This document shows, in pieces, positions 24,101-36,800 of a stretch of 64,000 nt of DNA. Location: contig CM034102.1 in NCBI GenBank assembly GCA_019914945.1, forward strand, positions 4,019,501 to 4,083,500. Direction: 5' to 3'. The notes under the pieces were generated by a model. It did not search any database and was not told the origin of the DNA. It saw nothing but the letters and a program-made list of their open reading frames with translations. Source of the stretch: Typha latifolia (taxonomy: Eukaryota; Streptophyta; Magnoliopsida; Poales; Typhaceae). How positions within the stretch are numbered: position 1 is the stretch's first letter; each line of letters starts with the position of its first letter. A program made the position numbers and the translations under genes.

Positions 24101-24796
24101 TGTAACGCTTGTTTGGGAGCTGTTGTAGTACACTCGATGGAATGTAGGAGTAAATCATAACTTACATTTACTTGTGCCCAATTGAGTTTCATATAACCCA
24201 ATCTCTAAGTAAGAATGTTATCTTATTGGTCTCTGCAACATCACCATACCTACACTATGTAGATTCATACCACAATGTCCATCAACTCGGCCACTAAACA
24301 GTCCTAGTGCAAATATTATCGACGCTACAATAACCACATTAATAAGTGTTGCAACTTGAAAGCTAGAAAACAAGAACCAAACTCACAAGTCTTTTACTAC
24401 ATTTGAGGATTCCTCTCATATTGTTGTATTATTTCCCATTATTATAATAATCTCATTCAACTATAATCTTTCCACGATTACTCTTCTCTTTCCTATTTAG
24501 TTTTCTTCACCAGGGTAGATATTTGATTGCATGTCTGCTTGGCGCTTGCCCTGATCTGGATTGGGTGCTTAGTCTGATCACGGACGCACAGATGATTGAT
24601 TACCTCTTAAGTTCGCGTGCGACCATTTCATTAAACTATCCCAAGTTGGATCAATGTTGTTAGGTGAAACCTATCTTTCTTTTCTTCTGCTGCTCCTTTA
24701 TTAGACCAAGTATCTGCCATGAGATATTATTTACCTTTAACTTTGCAGTGTCCTTCATCTACATGGATGTGGTTGGTATGAGCCACCATTAGCATG

Positions 24797-24880
24797 GGAG
24801 CGGATCCTCTGCAGAGTTTATACCCAGTACCTTTAACTGCAGGAAATTCCTGCAGTCAGAGGCTGCAGAGGATCCTCTCC
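24797..24880. mobile_element. Short hairpin MITE-like element
   Basis: Arms GGAGCGGATCCTCTGCAG (24797-24814) and CTGCAGAGGATCCTCTCC (24863-24880) are inverted repeats with one mismatch over 18 bases. Inside lies a second near-perfect palindrome, ACTGCAGGAA-A-TTCCTGCAGT (24836-24856). The whole 84-base unit would fold into a nested hairpin. Size and terminal inverted repeats suggest a MITE or MITE end-fold, but I see no convincing target duplication, so family is open. Confidence 0.5.
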
Positions 24881-25523
24881 TAAAAGCAAGAGAATTTCTT
24901 TTGATACTTATGAGAAGTACGGAGATTGTGAAGTCCAATAAAGGTAGCAACTTTGTGGGAATGCTTAATTGCTTGTGAGCACTGCACGAAAAGATTGCGT
25001 TGGGGGGAGGATGAGAAAGGGATTTATGTAGTTTGAAAGCAAATGCACTGTTTATTATTATCAGAGAGAACCTATCTATGTGCTCTTCTTAGTTGTTCTA
25101 TAGATTCCCCATCATTGGAGCGAAAGACTTCCTTCCTTCTTCCTCGGTGGTGGGAATGAACCTCTACAGAGTGTAATAGTTAGTAATTGCACCAATATAA
25201 GACTTTAAATATGTAATTTTACAATGTATGGGCACTATCATAGACTCTATGGTGATTCAAACCCCATTAGTACAGAATCTAAGGTGCATAAACTGGCCCT
25301 TCCTTCGATAGTAATCAATGTTCTTTAAGACCTTGACAAAAGCTGGGAATATAAGTACATATCCTATCCTACGGCTTCATGCACACATAATGGATAGAAG
25401 GATGCCTTACAGTATGTCCTGTGATTATATTCCCACTCCAGGCTCCATCTATCTACTCCATCTCACAACTGTAAAGGACAAGGTGGTAAAAAGATTGCAA
25501 GATTCCTCATGTTTTGGTAATAT

Positions 25524-25542
25524 GAGAGAGAGAGAGAGAGAG
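25524..25542 (+). repeat. GA microsatellite upstream of the bHLH gene
   Basis: A perfect (GA)n run of about 19 bases. It may lie in the promoter or leader of the downstream bHLH gene. Confidence 0.7.
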
Positions 25543-27181
25543 ATGTTGGTGGGCTGGTCAGTTATAAAAATGAGTGCAGAAATAGTAGGCAGTGTGTCAG
25601 TAAAAGATCTCTGCATCAAAGCTTGGTGTGGAAGAGAAGCACCTTCTCTCCCATAAAGCAATTTAAGATAACTGGGTGACATAATAGGATAAGAGTGCTC
25701 ACTGTTTACTGACCACAAGTAACCTTGCATGCCTTCGATTAAATTACCTTGCTTGCACTTGGGCTTTTGGAGAAACATATTTTACAGAGAGCAGTTGGGA
25801 GTGGTTAACCACTCCTCACAGAGACAGAGAAGAAAAAGAAGTATTTCCCCTCTCTGGCAAGTAACAAGCACCACTTCTCTCTCTTCCAATTTACTTGTTT
25901 CTGATCTTTTCAACCATAAATATTCTAACCTCTTTCTTCCTATATGTTTCTTTCAACCAAGATAGATTCAAATTTGGTGGTTCTCTAGTGCACATTTTGG
26001 AAGACTTGCTTTGAATTTTAATAACTGGCCATCACTCGACCGCAAGATTTCACATCTGCTGGGTTTTAGGTTAATTTGATTTATCCAAGTTTGCCATAGT
26101 TCCAATTGGACGGTGTTAGCAGGTGGGTTTTCTTTCTCTTCTTGTTTGAACTGTAATTCAGACTATATTCTCCAATTTCCTCAAATTACAGTAGCATTTG
26201 GTGCTTCGAAGGTTTCATGTGATGCCACATTCAAGTGATTTTCAAAGTGTTTCTGTTTGCAGCCTCTTCGCTTTTCTTTTTGCAGGACCGAGACTTCTGG
26301 CATTTTCTCTGTTAGACTCATTACACTTACTCAGTAATGCCCGTTTATGTAGGACATCAAAGCCGCTTTGATACTTCACAAAATTTTCTTTTGACCCCAT
26401 TCTGGGCAATATTCAAAGTGTTAATATCCTTCTTTTGGTTATTGGAAAGTTTCAAATATTATGCCTTTTACCCTTTAATAGACTCTAGGTTAGTTGGCCC
26501 CACTTCCTTTGTTCAAATTTAAGCAGGGATTAGATTCCTTTAGAATTTCTGCCTTGCTGGAAAATTTCAAAGGGGCCTTCAGCTGGCTGGAATTCATCTT
26601 CTGTTGTAGTGGTGTGTGTTGCATTTCCCTCTTTATGATCATCTGTCTTGTTTCCCTGTTAGTTTCTGATGAAATCTGCTTGTTTCATGGAGATTGCTGC
26701 ATAGCAGAAGCCTGATTGCTTTTCCCACCACTTTACTCTGAAGGACTACTAGTATGTAGAGTTGCTTAATGATAGGGCTTATGCCTTCCTTCCTTGTCTC
26801 CTTTATCCTCTGGTGAATGCTTCGCTTTCTTTTGCCTGCGAGGATATCTTTTGTGTAGAATAGACTTGATCCAAAGTTCCCAAAGTCATCCAGCTGGTAC
26901 ATAGTAAATAGCATGCCTTGACAAGGGATTCCTTTTCCTTCTCTTGTCTCTAGGATTCTTCTCGGAGAAACTACTTTTACTTTTCTACTTCTCGATGCAA
27001 GGCTGCCAAATTTAGATGTTCCTTGTCGAGTCTTGCAAGAATTTTATCAATCAAATTCAAATAATCTCTTTTGCTAAAGATGCTAAGAGCACAAGTTCCC
27101 TTATGGTTGTCTCTGTGGATAATGTGATTGTATGCTTCATGTTTGAGCAGGAAAAAGAGGAACTTCTCCAAATAATTGAGG

Positions 27182-28950
27182 ATGCATTCGGCTCATCAAG
27201 CTGATCAGATTAATGTGCAATGCTTAGACACTGAATGGAACTCTCTTGTTTCAGTCGGTCGGAAACTTAATTTTGATTACCAAACTGGTTTTCCTTCTTA
27301 CGGTGTTGGCGTAGAACAAAGACAGGAATTTTATAGGTCCACTGATGGTAAGTAGGCCTCTATCCTTAGGCAATGAAAAGTTTTTAAGCTACTGTGGTTC
27401 GTTTATCTAAGAAACCACTCCGTTACAGGTACACTATCTCCTTCAAATTATAAGCTCAGTATGGACAAAGATCTCGACGAAAGGGAAAGAAAAGCTATCA
27501 GTGTAAGTGGTGCAAGGCAGACTCATTTGTTACAGAGTAGGATGCAAGTAAGATCTTCTTTCGATTCCTTTCGATCCTCATCTATACCGATACATGTAAA
27601 ATTGGCAATCAATACTTTGTGTTCCTCTTATTAGAACGCTGCTGATGAACAGCAAAAGGTTGTCTCACCTGAGCCTATGAAAAACTTAGTGGAGAAAGAT
27701 GACAAGAAACAAAAGAGTGAGCTGGACAAGAGTGCGAGTGGCATTGCACAGAAATCACCGACCGCAAAGCAAGTTAGGCAACACCACACAGGTAGTGATG
27801 CTCCTAAAGAAGATTGCATCCATGTCCGGGCAAAGCGTGGCCATGCCACCAATAGCCACAGCCTTGCAGAAAGAGTAAAATTCACTGCTACGTAGATCTA
27901 TGCTTTCTTCCTGCTCTGTCCTTTTTATCTTTATATGCTTACTTCCAATTACTTGCAGGTGAGAAGAGAAAAGATCAGCGAAAGAATGAGGCTTCTTCAA
28001 GAACTTGTTCCAGGATGCAGTAAGGTAGTTTTTCACATGTTGTATTTGCACTCGATAGGTATCCTTCTCTTACAATCTGATTTGTGACAATTTGTTCATC
28101 ATCTCACAGATAACCGGTAAGGCTGTGATGCTTGATGAAATTATCAACTACGTGCAATCACTGCAACGGCAGGTTGAGGTATTCTCATCGATTAGACTTT
28201 AGTTCAGAATAAATGCTAGATTATATCAGTTGTGTGAAGTAGGAAGAAACAACATATTTCATAAATTAACTAAGTTCCAAGGCGTTGATGGTTCCTTTTG
28301 TGCCTCCGTCGAAATTGCAGTTCTTATCAATGAAGCTTGCAGCCGTCAGTCCAGAGGTCAACATTGATCTTGAACAGATCCTCTCTAAGGACGTAAGATC
28401 ACAATCTAGATGAAAATCTCTAACTTGTAATTCCGTTAGTGTTTCTCTTTAAATTTGTAGTACTAAGTTTCTCTGGTTTATAGATCGTTCTATCACGAGT
28501 AGTAGTACCTCCTGCTCTTCTTCGATCTGAACCGGAAACAAGCAACATTCATGCTCAACTGTACAGATCACTGCCACCGGGAATTGTGCAACCAGAGATG
28601 TTGTGTAGCATCTCCAATCCGCAGGATATGTTGCAGACTCATATCTCCGCTGTGACTCCGGTAATACGAACTACTCTTTAAACCCATTCTAATTCTTTTG
28701 GGTTTCTTTCCTGTGAAGCTTTCGTGATGCTGAGTGAAGTTTAAACGTTTCTAAACAGACACCTGGTATGTGGGATAGTGAACTACAAAATCTAATGCAT
28801 ATGGGTTTAATCCCTCAAAGCTGCATTGAGAATGCTGGTATAGACCAATCCTTTGGGATTACATAATGTTCTTGTGGACATATATGATCAACATTTGATC
28901 TCATGAGTGGCTATTTGGACGCTGCAGGTTCCATGAAGGTGGAAGAGTAA
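27182..28950 (+). CDS. bHLH transcription factor, CIB/BEE/HBI1-like
   Basis: Nine exons: 27182-27347, 27429-27547, 27635-27874, 27959-28024, 28110-28178, 28321-28392, 28484-28660, 28759-28837 and 28928-28950. Phases close and give 336 residues. The bHLH domain spans about 166-225: SHSLAERVRREKISERM, then LVPGCSKITGKAVMLDEIIN and YVQSLQRQVEFLSMKL. H170, E174 and R178 form the H-E-R set that reads the E-box/G-box, so it should bind DNA as a dimer in the nucleus. Such subgroup XII factors act in brassinosteroid, light and growth signalling. The N-terminal half is divergent; an acidic/basic stretch with a possible nuclear signal (VRAKRGH) precedes the domain. The end GSMKVEE matches the family's usual short C-terminus. 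If the last donor (28838) is ignored, translation would instead run to TAA at 28864-28866. Confidence 0.9.
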
Positions 28951-30831
28951 CCAGTCCTATGGACACCATTGTATAGGTTCATAGGCCTGGCCATTTATCT
29001 TCAACTTTTTAGAAGATAGTATGACAGGATAAACTGATGGCATCGTATTTCTTGTATGGAAATATGGGAAAACTTAGTGAGTTCATTTCTTTTGCACAAG
29101 AATGTATGTGGGCGTGTCTTAACTAGGATTTATACCTTCATCTAGATGTGTGTATTAGAAGGAAAACTAGTAGTTGTGAAGGCCAAATGGAAGGAGTGAC
29201 AGGAACATTGCTCTCTCAGAAGTTAGTAAGAGTTGATACATTTATATTCTGAGTGACAATATTTGATACCAAAAACAAATATTCAGGAATATTCCCAAGA
29301 ATGTAAGCTCTCGATAACTCGTGTTACATATGATACATACTGTTTCCAAAGACATGTAAACAACCTCTGGACTGTGATAATATATCAACTGTGAACTGAA
29401 TATAAATTCTCTAATATAAAAGATGAAAGATGCCGGCCCAATGCGTTTCTCCAATGCACAGCAGCATACCAGAGCATGATGCTCCCCCCCAGCAATTCTG
29501 GGCCTGAGGAGTAAGATATGCACCACCTTGCCATAACTATAGGGTTGCTATAGATTGAAAGTTGAAACTGAATGTCGCCAATGAGGTACATGGGTTAAAT
29601 CTATCAGACGGGTCACCAAGTGACTTCCTCTACTTTGCTATATGAGAAGTTCAGTAAACAGCTTAAAAACTGGAGAGATCAAAACCATAATCCACTTTTC
29701 ACCAACTCCAAAGGAAACCTTAAAGAGAACATCACAATGCATCTTTTGCTTTCTTTTTATGTCTATCAATTTTCCCATTATTATCCCTTCTTTTCTCTCC
29801 CCTGCGCGACTTTGTGCCCTGCGATAAATGAACCAAATCAGGTTTACAGAACAAAATGTTACACGATACATGAACATTCGTACAACATGAATAGCTAAGG
29901 GCACATACAAGCATTTGTGAATGCGAACTCACACAGTCACAGGCGGACATTTTATGTGAATACCCGTCTGCTTAAATAAAACAACTAGAATAGGTCCTAT
30001 TATATGCAGAAGAAGAATTGCACCACTGTTGTATTCCAGGTCAAAACAAAATAAGCTAAATGATAGGATGATATATCTTACACTATAGAAAATTTAAGAA
30101 TTATCTCAAAGAGGAAACAACCAACCAAGAGCAAACTCCTGTGTTATAAATTATAGTAGAGACTCCATGTAAAGTGGAGATCCTAGTTTGAACAAGGGGT
30201 GGACATGGGGCCAGATCGGGTCAGGTTCAGGCCAAGAATATTGTGGCCTACTTTGGGCCCAAGCCTAGCCTGCACTCAACTTAATAGCCCTTTTGGCCAG
30301 CCGGATTTTATTTTGGAGGCCCTGAGGCCCTAACTCGGCCATTGAGCTTAGAGATTTCTGGTCTGCGGGCCAAGTTTGAGCCCGAAGTTGTTGGCCTGAT
30401 ACTAAATATGCTTCTAAGGCTTAAAGAAAAATGAATATGGTCATCATGATTCACAAGAGCTATCAGTCTATCTTGAGAACATGATTAAAACACATCAATT
30501 AATCGATGATGGAAGGTAAATAAGAAAAGATAAATGTGAAAAAATAAAATATAGAAAATGTCAAGTCTATCTTGGAAAGGAAAAAAATTCGTGTCGAGCC
30601 AAGACAGGAGAGGCTAAGCCCGATCCCGACCAAATTAGCCTCTAGTCGAGCTCAGGTCAGGCCTAATTCAGGCGTAAGCTGGGTTATGGCCCAAACATTT
30701 TGGGCAAGCCTCGAGCGGGCTTCGGGCTATCAGGCCACATGAGCAGCCCTAGTTTGAACCAATGCTAACCCATTCTCAGGGCATGCAAAAATAATTTAGA
30801 ATAGACTAAATCAGCAATTAATAAGTAAAGT
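28951..30831. other. Tail-to-tail spacer between bHLH and helicase genes
   Basis: Both neighbours end here, so the region should hold two 3' UTRs facing each other. No protein-coding exon was recognised. Its right third is a hAT-like element (30194-30751) that lies 81 bases beyond the proposed helicase stop codon. Confidence 0.65.
30186..30759. mobile_element. Non-autonomous hAT-like element with 8-bp target duplication
   Basis: The same 8-mer GTTTGAAC flanks the unit on both sides (30186-30193 and 30752-30759). The element itself is 30194-30751, 558 bp. Its ends AAGGGGTGGACATG and CATGAGCAGCCCTA are imperfect inverted repeats matching at 10 of 14 positions. The 8-bp duplication and the AGGG-TG start are what hAT elements show. 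The inside is a degenerate GGCC/GCCC-rich sequence without an open frame, so it needs a transposase from elsewhere. It lies within the 3' flank of the DEAD-box helicase gene. Confidence 0.75.
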
Positions 30832-33800
30832 CTATACATGTTCAGAAGACTGCCTAGCATCCGGAGAACCCACACTATGCTTTTCAAAAAGAAGAATATA
30901 TAGATTATCCTGTTCATGGATTGGCCAGACTTACCTCAGCAGAGAAAGTCTTGAGGGGATCACTACTTCTGCCAAATCCTCTCTTGAGTCCAGTGCGCCT
31001 TTTCCTAGCGGTATTCAATCCCATTGCAGCTCTAGAAAGCTTGACAATCTTACTTGCTTCTTGTGTAGTAGGATCAAGAAGATATTCAGGTATTTCACGC
31101 AGGTGGGTGGGAGGAGCCTTCTTGCTCAATAACTTGTCATGCTTGAGTAAATCTAGCCAGACATATCAAAACTAAATACTCGGAACAAATATTATGAGAG
31201 AATGGGTTAGGAAAGTAAAGAACATCATAATGTGAAGATTCAATTACCTAAGTCTCTTGGATTTTCTTCAAAGTGAGCCTTCAACCTACAGAAAAACAAA
31301 AAGGAATTATTATGAATTAGGAAGGTAAAGAACATAAAAGCCAAGTCAGCAAGAAAACTGCTAAGCACTATTGCGTCAACAAGAAGAATGTAGCAGAAAA
31401 TCCAAGCTTAAAGGACAACATTTCATATTGAGAGAAAAAGAAAACCCCAGCAACAAGGATAGAGCAGTTGTTTCCAGCTGCAGAATTGTGGGAACTTTTA
31501 AATTACTATATTCGAAGAATAGATATCATACTATTGCATTGTTTTTATCAATCTTTCCCCTTATTACAGGTGTTTCTATTATCTGCTGAAGGTTGCATAT
31601 CAGAATCAACATGCAACTATTCCACTTACTTTTCTGAATTTAGCATTTCATTTTTTAGATCTTGACGACGTGCTTCTTGAACATCACGACTTGTTACACT
31701 CCTAGCAACATCCTGTAAACCATCAACTCATCATTTAAATTATCCACTGAGGGTTAGAGAATTGTAGTCTAGAAAATTCACTACTTTATTCTAACAAGAG
31801 TGGAATACAAAACCTAAGTTTACTGGAGGAAAATGGTAAAAGGACATGACGAAGAAATAAACAAATGCACCACTGATTCTAAAATGCAAATTCATAGGGT
31901 TAGCAGTTTCACATGCTAAATAGGAGTAAAAATGAATCAGGTATCAAATATCAATCATATTTTTCATTCTAAAGAAATGTACCAGATTTTTGCAATGCTC
32001 CTATGTTGTGATTTTTTTTCAAACATAAATGTGTATGTATATAAAGAGATGCTGAACTTTGTACCAATATTTGTTTGCATGGATGCAGATACAAATTGAT
32101 ATCGTCAACATCTATAACTTAAACAGAATTAGAAGACTAGAGTTACTCAATGGATAACATGTTGAGGACGTAACATAGAACAACTAAATCAGGATTCCAA
32201 GAGAAAAGAGGGTGATAGATTCCTTTGAGCTACTATTTTCTTAATTTATGAAAGAACAAACTGATTGAATTTCAGATGAAGACCCAATTCATAGATTTAT
32301 TACACAACGGGTATAGTAGTACAATTACATACTGTCAAATTGGCTGTGGACCTTGGGGTAGCTGGTTTTGATACAATTACACCCATTCCTATGTTCTCAT
32401 CCACTTTATATACACACCTATAATTATATCCAGCTAAACTTGAATAAAATAGCTGGTTTGATCCATTTAAGATTATTCTTATTCGACCCCTACTGCACAA
32501 TATACTACTACCTTGTGAGCAAGTGTTGCAACTGTGCTAGCATGTCAATATAGATACACGTATTACCCTGAAAAGGTTTAAATCTATGCAAAAAGAGGCT
32601 TCCAGGCTCATGCACAGGTATACAAATTATCCATGAAGATATCTAAAGACAAAATGGATATTCAAAGGCATACTCGTAGTACTTATGGTAATGGTGTAAG
32701 GTCTAAAGTGGTCCTATCGTATTGAAACCAAAACATATGCTCACAAATAAAGTGGTGAAGATGTCAAGACACTGATATTTTCCTTCAGCACTCATATTAA
32801 GAGTGAAGCAGCAATTTCGTACATTAACTTCTGAATAAAACTGACTGAATTACCTCAGATCTGTACCGCAGTGATTCAACGGCATTAGTTGTAAGTAGAG
32901 GGAAGGGTGCAATGTATCCGGACGAGTCTTTGTTTTCATTTTCCCCCAACATAAGTTTGATTTCTTCAAAAATTTCCATCTCCTCTGGCAAAACCTGTTA
33001 GAAATTTAGTACCAAAATTAAGGAAAAAGAAACAGAACAAAGCTATAACTGGAAAAACATTTACCAGCCTTGTGCATGTAAATAGCAAAAGTAAAGACAA
33101 AATAGTTAGTTGGAACCAGCAATGCACGATGATTGCATCGTCACATGGAAGAATATCTATATTACATATATTCTGAATGGAAGCATCTATCATGATTATT
33201 TGTAGTTTGCAACACGTAAAACAAAGAAACTTACAAGAGACACAGAGGCACCAGTCTTATGGGCTCTTCCGGTACGCCCAATTCTGTGGACATATCCAGC
33301 AGGGGTCTGTGGCATGTCAAAATTAACTACCTGAAAACATAAGAAAAGAACATGTTCATCTCTGTGAATATATTCAAGATCGAGCCATTCCTGTTCCCCC
33401 AAAAAAAATGTAGCAGAAACTAAAAACCAACAGGTCCCCAAGTGTGACTATGATATCTACCTAGCAAGCCAGCATTCTTGAAAGCAGGTGATAAGCAGAC
33501 TGAAATGTGAAAGAAATTTGCAATTCTAGCATGTAGCGAGCGCTCAAACTTCCTGATATGAGGATTGATAATTACAACATCATATTGTGGGGTGCTGGCT
33601 TATCTCTTCAGAAAACTTGACCCCATATGGTTCACAGATATAGATTTGCCATAATCATAATTACTGTCCTGAGTCATGACTGTAATGAAGTTCAACTAAT
33701 TTTGTGCTTGGGAAAATCAAATTCTAAAAGAACTCCCCTATATTTATGCGCCATAATCTAAGAATAGTTTCATTTCACCGAGGTTCATAATCAGACATCT

Positions 33801-36800
33801 ATCAAGAAGTCAACGAAAACTCTTATATGGATGTCTTCTACCATAGAAACTATTAAGCACGAGAATCAGGGCAATTATAATTCATAATCAAGTAATTGCA
33901 ATATGATAAAATTCCAAGTTCTTTAACTGAGATAATATCATTCTTAAATAACAAAGCATTAATGTACCGTGAAGACATTTTTGAAGTCTATTCCTCTCAC
34001 AACCCCAAATTCTGCATCGATATTTTGATGGGACTGCTTTTTAGAATTTCTCGACTGTGCTTGAGTTTCCTTACTTGTTTTCTCCTTGTCTTTTGTCTGG
34101 TTGTCAGTTGCTATTAGATAATCAAACAACCCTGCATTGAATTCCTAACAAAACCAGGTGTTGAGATATAGATTTAAAAAAATGTATATATTTCTCACTG
34201 TCTGTCAAAAATTCAAAATTAGTCTGAAAATAAACTAGGTTGCAAAATAGAGATGCCAACGATATTTATTTACAAAAAAGAAATGAGGGAAATAGTATAT
34301 CATATTTTGGAATATAAAAGAAATTCAGCCACAGGCTGCCCATACGGGAGTTGTTTAAAAAACTAGAAACACAATAAACTTCACTTTACATTATCAACAA
34401 CAAATCACAATAGCCCGTTGTCTAACATGATACTTTTAGTATCAACTTAAGAATAGGTCAAGATATAGGAATTAGGAAAACTGAACACAAAATTCCAGGA
34501 GCCAAATCAACAACTCAGAAGGGAGAAGGCCTCCATAGACAAATTACCTCCTTTCAGAGAAAATCGAAGAAGATGGAGGACCAATAAAGCTTCCAAATCA
34601 AGCTAAACCAGGCCTCTCTACTACTTTAAGCACAGGATCAATTAATTAATGCTGCTTGAAACTTGTTAAGTTGAGCATGTAAAATAAAATACAATGAGGG
34701 CCTACATATCTCACCCTTCCATGAAATAGTTGTATGAAACAGTTGAGCACAAGCTAGCCGAAACTCAGCCTACTAGCTACCAATGATCTCAGGGATCCAA
34801 GACTTAGCCAGCTTATGGTTAGATTCTCAGGGTCTTAACTTCTCAGTTTGTCTCTGAATTAGTGTGTCATCTGTTTGAGTTTTAATAGCTTAGCAAGGAA
34901 ATCTAATAGGAAATTTTAGCAGGTCTACAAGTCTAATGTTTAATCATATTGAAGCATGGCCAAGAACAAAAGAGTTCACCTTCAATTTTGCTGAAATATA
35001 CTTGGAATAAAGGATATTTAAAGCACTTTGAAGTTTGACCCACCAGAAGACCAAAAAAATAAAATAAAAAAGATATCTGCTAGTGATAGGAGTTGAAGAA
35101 ATCTACCTCGAGAATATGAAGTCGTGAATTCTGTGGCAATTCAGCATTCAGTACTGCAGATCTTATTCCGAACTGCAACATGACGATACTTATTTAGTAC
35201 ATATAATTTTTCATAGTGTACAACTAAAGTAGCAAGTAAAAAAGGCATACAGAATGCACTAAGATATTAAGTCCATCAAATTTCACCCATGCTGAATTTT
35301 CTTCTAACCACATATATCATGGTGTTAATTGTGCAAAACAAGATGTGTTCAAATGCATCACTATGTCTTTTCAGCATAGCATCCCTAATAACAGTGGTAC
35401 AAGGGTGAAGAGTCAAGGATAAGAATGACGGGTACAATAGATTATATAAAATGCAATTCTAAAATAGTCATCCAAGTAAAAAAGTAAGATCTGAATACAG
35501 AAAAAACTACCATTCACAGTTGACCATGTGATTACAGATCAAATATAAGCATTACTAAGGAAATTAGTTATTGTCCTGACTCAGAACCATAAAACTGTCC
35601 ATGATGGTGGAAGGCCTTGTGAGGCGGGCATTGGATAGTCTAGTGCATTCTGGCACAGCCAGCTGTGTAGGGGCCTCAAAGATTACATACCATCACTAAA
35701 TATACATACTTGAATACAAATATACAAGAAGCTCATTGATACAATTGTACCTTCTCCAGGAACAGCCTTAATCTGAACGCCATGTCAATTGAGTTGACAA
35801 ATATTAGAACTTTTTTTTGAACAAGCTCCAACTTTAAGAGAGAAAGCATGTAGAGTAACTTATCATGAGCGCCGCAGGAGATCTAGTAAAAAGAAAGATA
35901 ATTAGAAAACTTTGAATCAGAACTTGCACGTTTAATATGCAACAAAGGAATGCACGATACTATCTACGCAAATAAGAATCAAAATAAAATTTTACCTCTA
36001 GATTAAACAATAAGGTTCACTAATAATGCTCTAACACAAACAGCATAAGCCAGATGATCAAAGTTCAGTACAAAAAAAAAGAGTACATGAAAGCAAGCTT
36101 AACATTTGTGCATGAAAACTTGGTCATCCATGATAAAGAAATAGCATAGGGAAGGACATTACCAAAAATTGTTGGACATTTTTGGGAATAATGTCATCTT
36201 TAGAGTGACCTTCTTCTGACAGAGTCAAGGTAGTGGGATTGTGTAGAAAAAGCTTCTTCAATTTCTCAACATTGGAACTGAGACACAGAGAAACTGTCAT
36301 TGTAGGGAAGAAGAAAACAGTGAACATGAAAGTTACATGTTCTAGAGAGGGACAATAGACTTTGAAGATTTCAATTAGTGTTACCTATGTGATAATAAAA
36401 AACTAATTCATATGGATCTGTATCAGTTCAACAGCATATTCCTTCATTCTAGAATGAAATGTTTTACCTTGAGGTTGCAGACATTAGAATGCTTTGACAG
36501 CTCCGCGGGATATGGGGTATAAAAGCTTTCAAGTCATCCTCGTAGCCATATGACATAAGAAGGTCAGCCTGTAAATTAAGCAAGAGCAAATTAGCACCTT
36601 CTTCAAAATGAACACGTAAACAATAACTAGTAAGCAGTAACAACCAGAAGAACATGGAAGTATAAATTTCCTTTCATAGAAACAACCTACAGCTGTTTAA
36701 CAAATCAAAATTCCTTAGTCTACCAGCTACTCATGTGTGATGAGTAAAAACTAAAAGAAAATTCCTGCATAAATATAAGAGACCAAAATAATAACGTCTG

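Larger units (their letters stand above)
23390..27181. other. Spacer and probable bHLH 5' leader region
   Basis: No coding exon was recognised in these 3.8 kb. The left part contains a copia-type primer-binding site (24010-24021) and a short hairpin element (24797-24880), so it carries transposon debris. The right part, from roughly 25500, has a GA microsatellite (25524-25542), pyrimidine-rich stretches and several CAG|G acceptor-like sites, and may hold non-coding leader exons of the bHLH gene. An in-frame TAA ten bases before the ATG at 27182 shows that coding does not extend into it. Confidence 0.55.
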
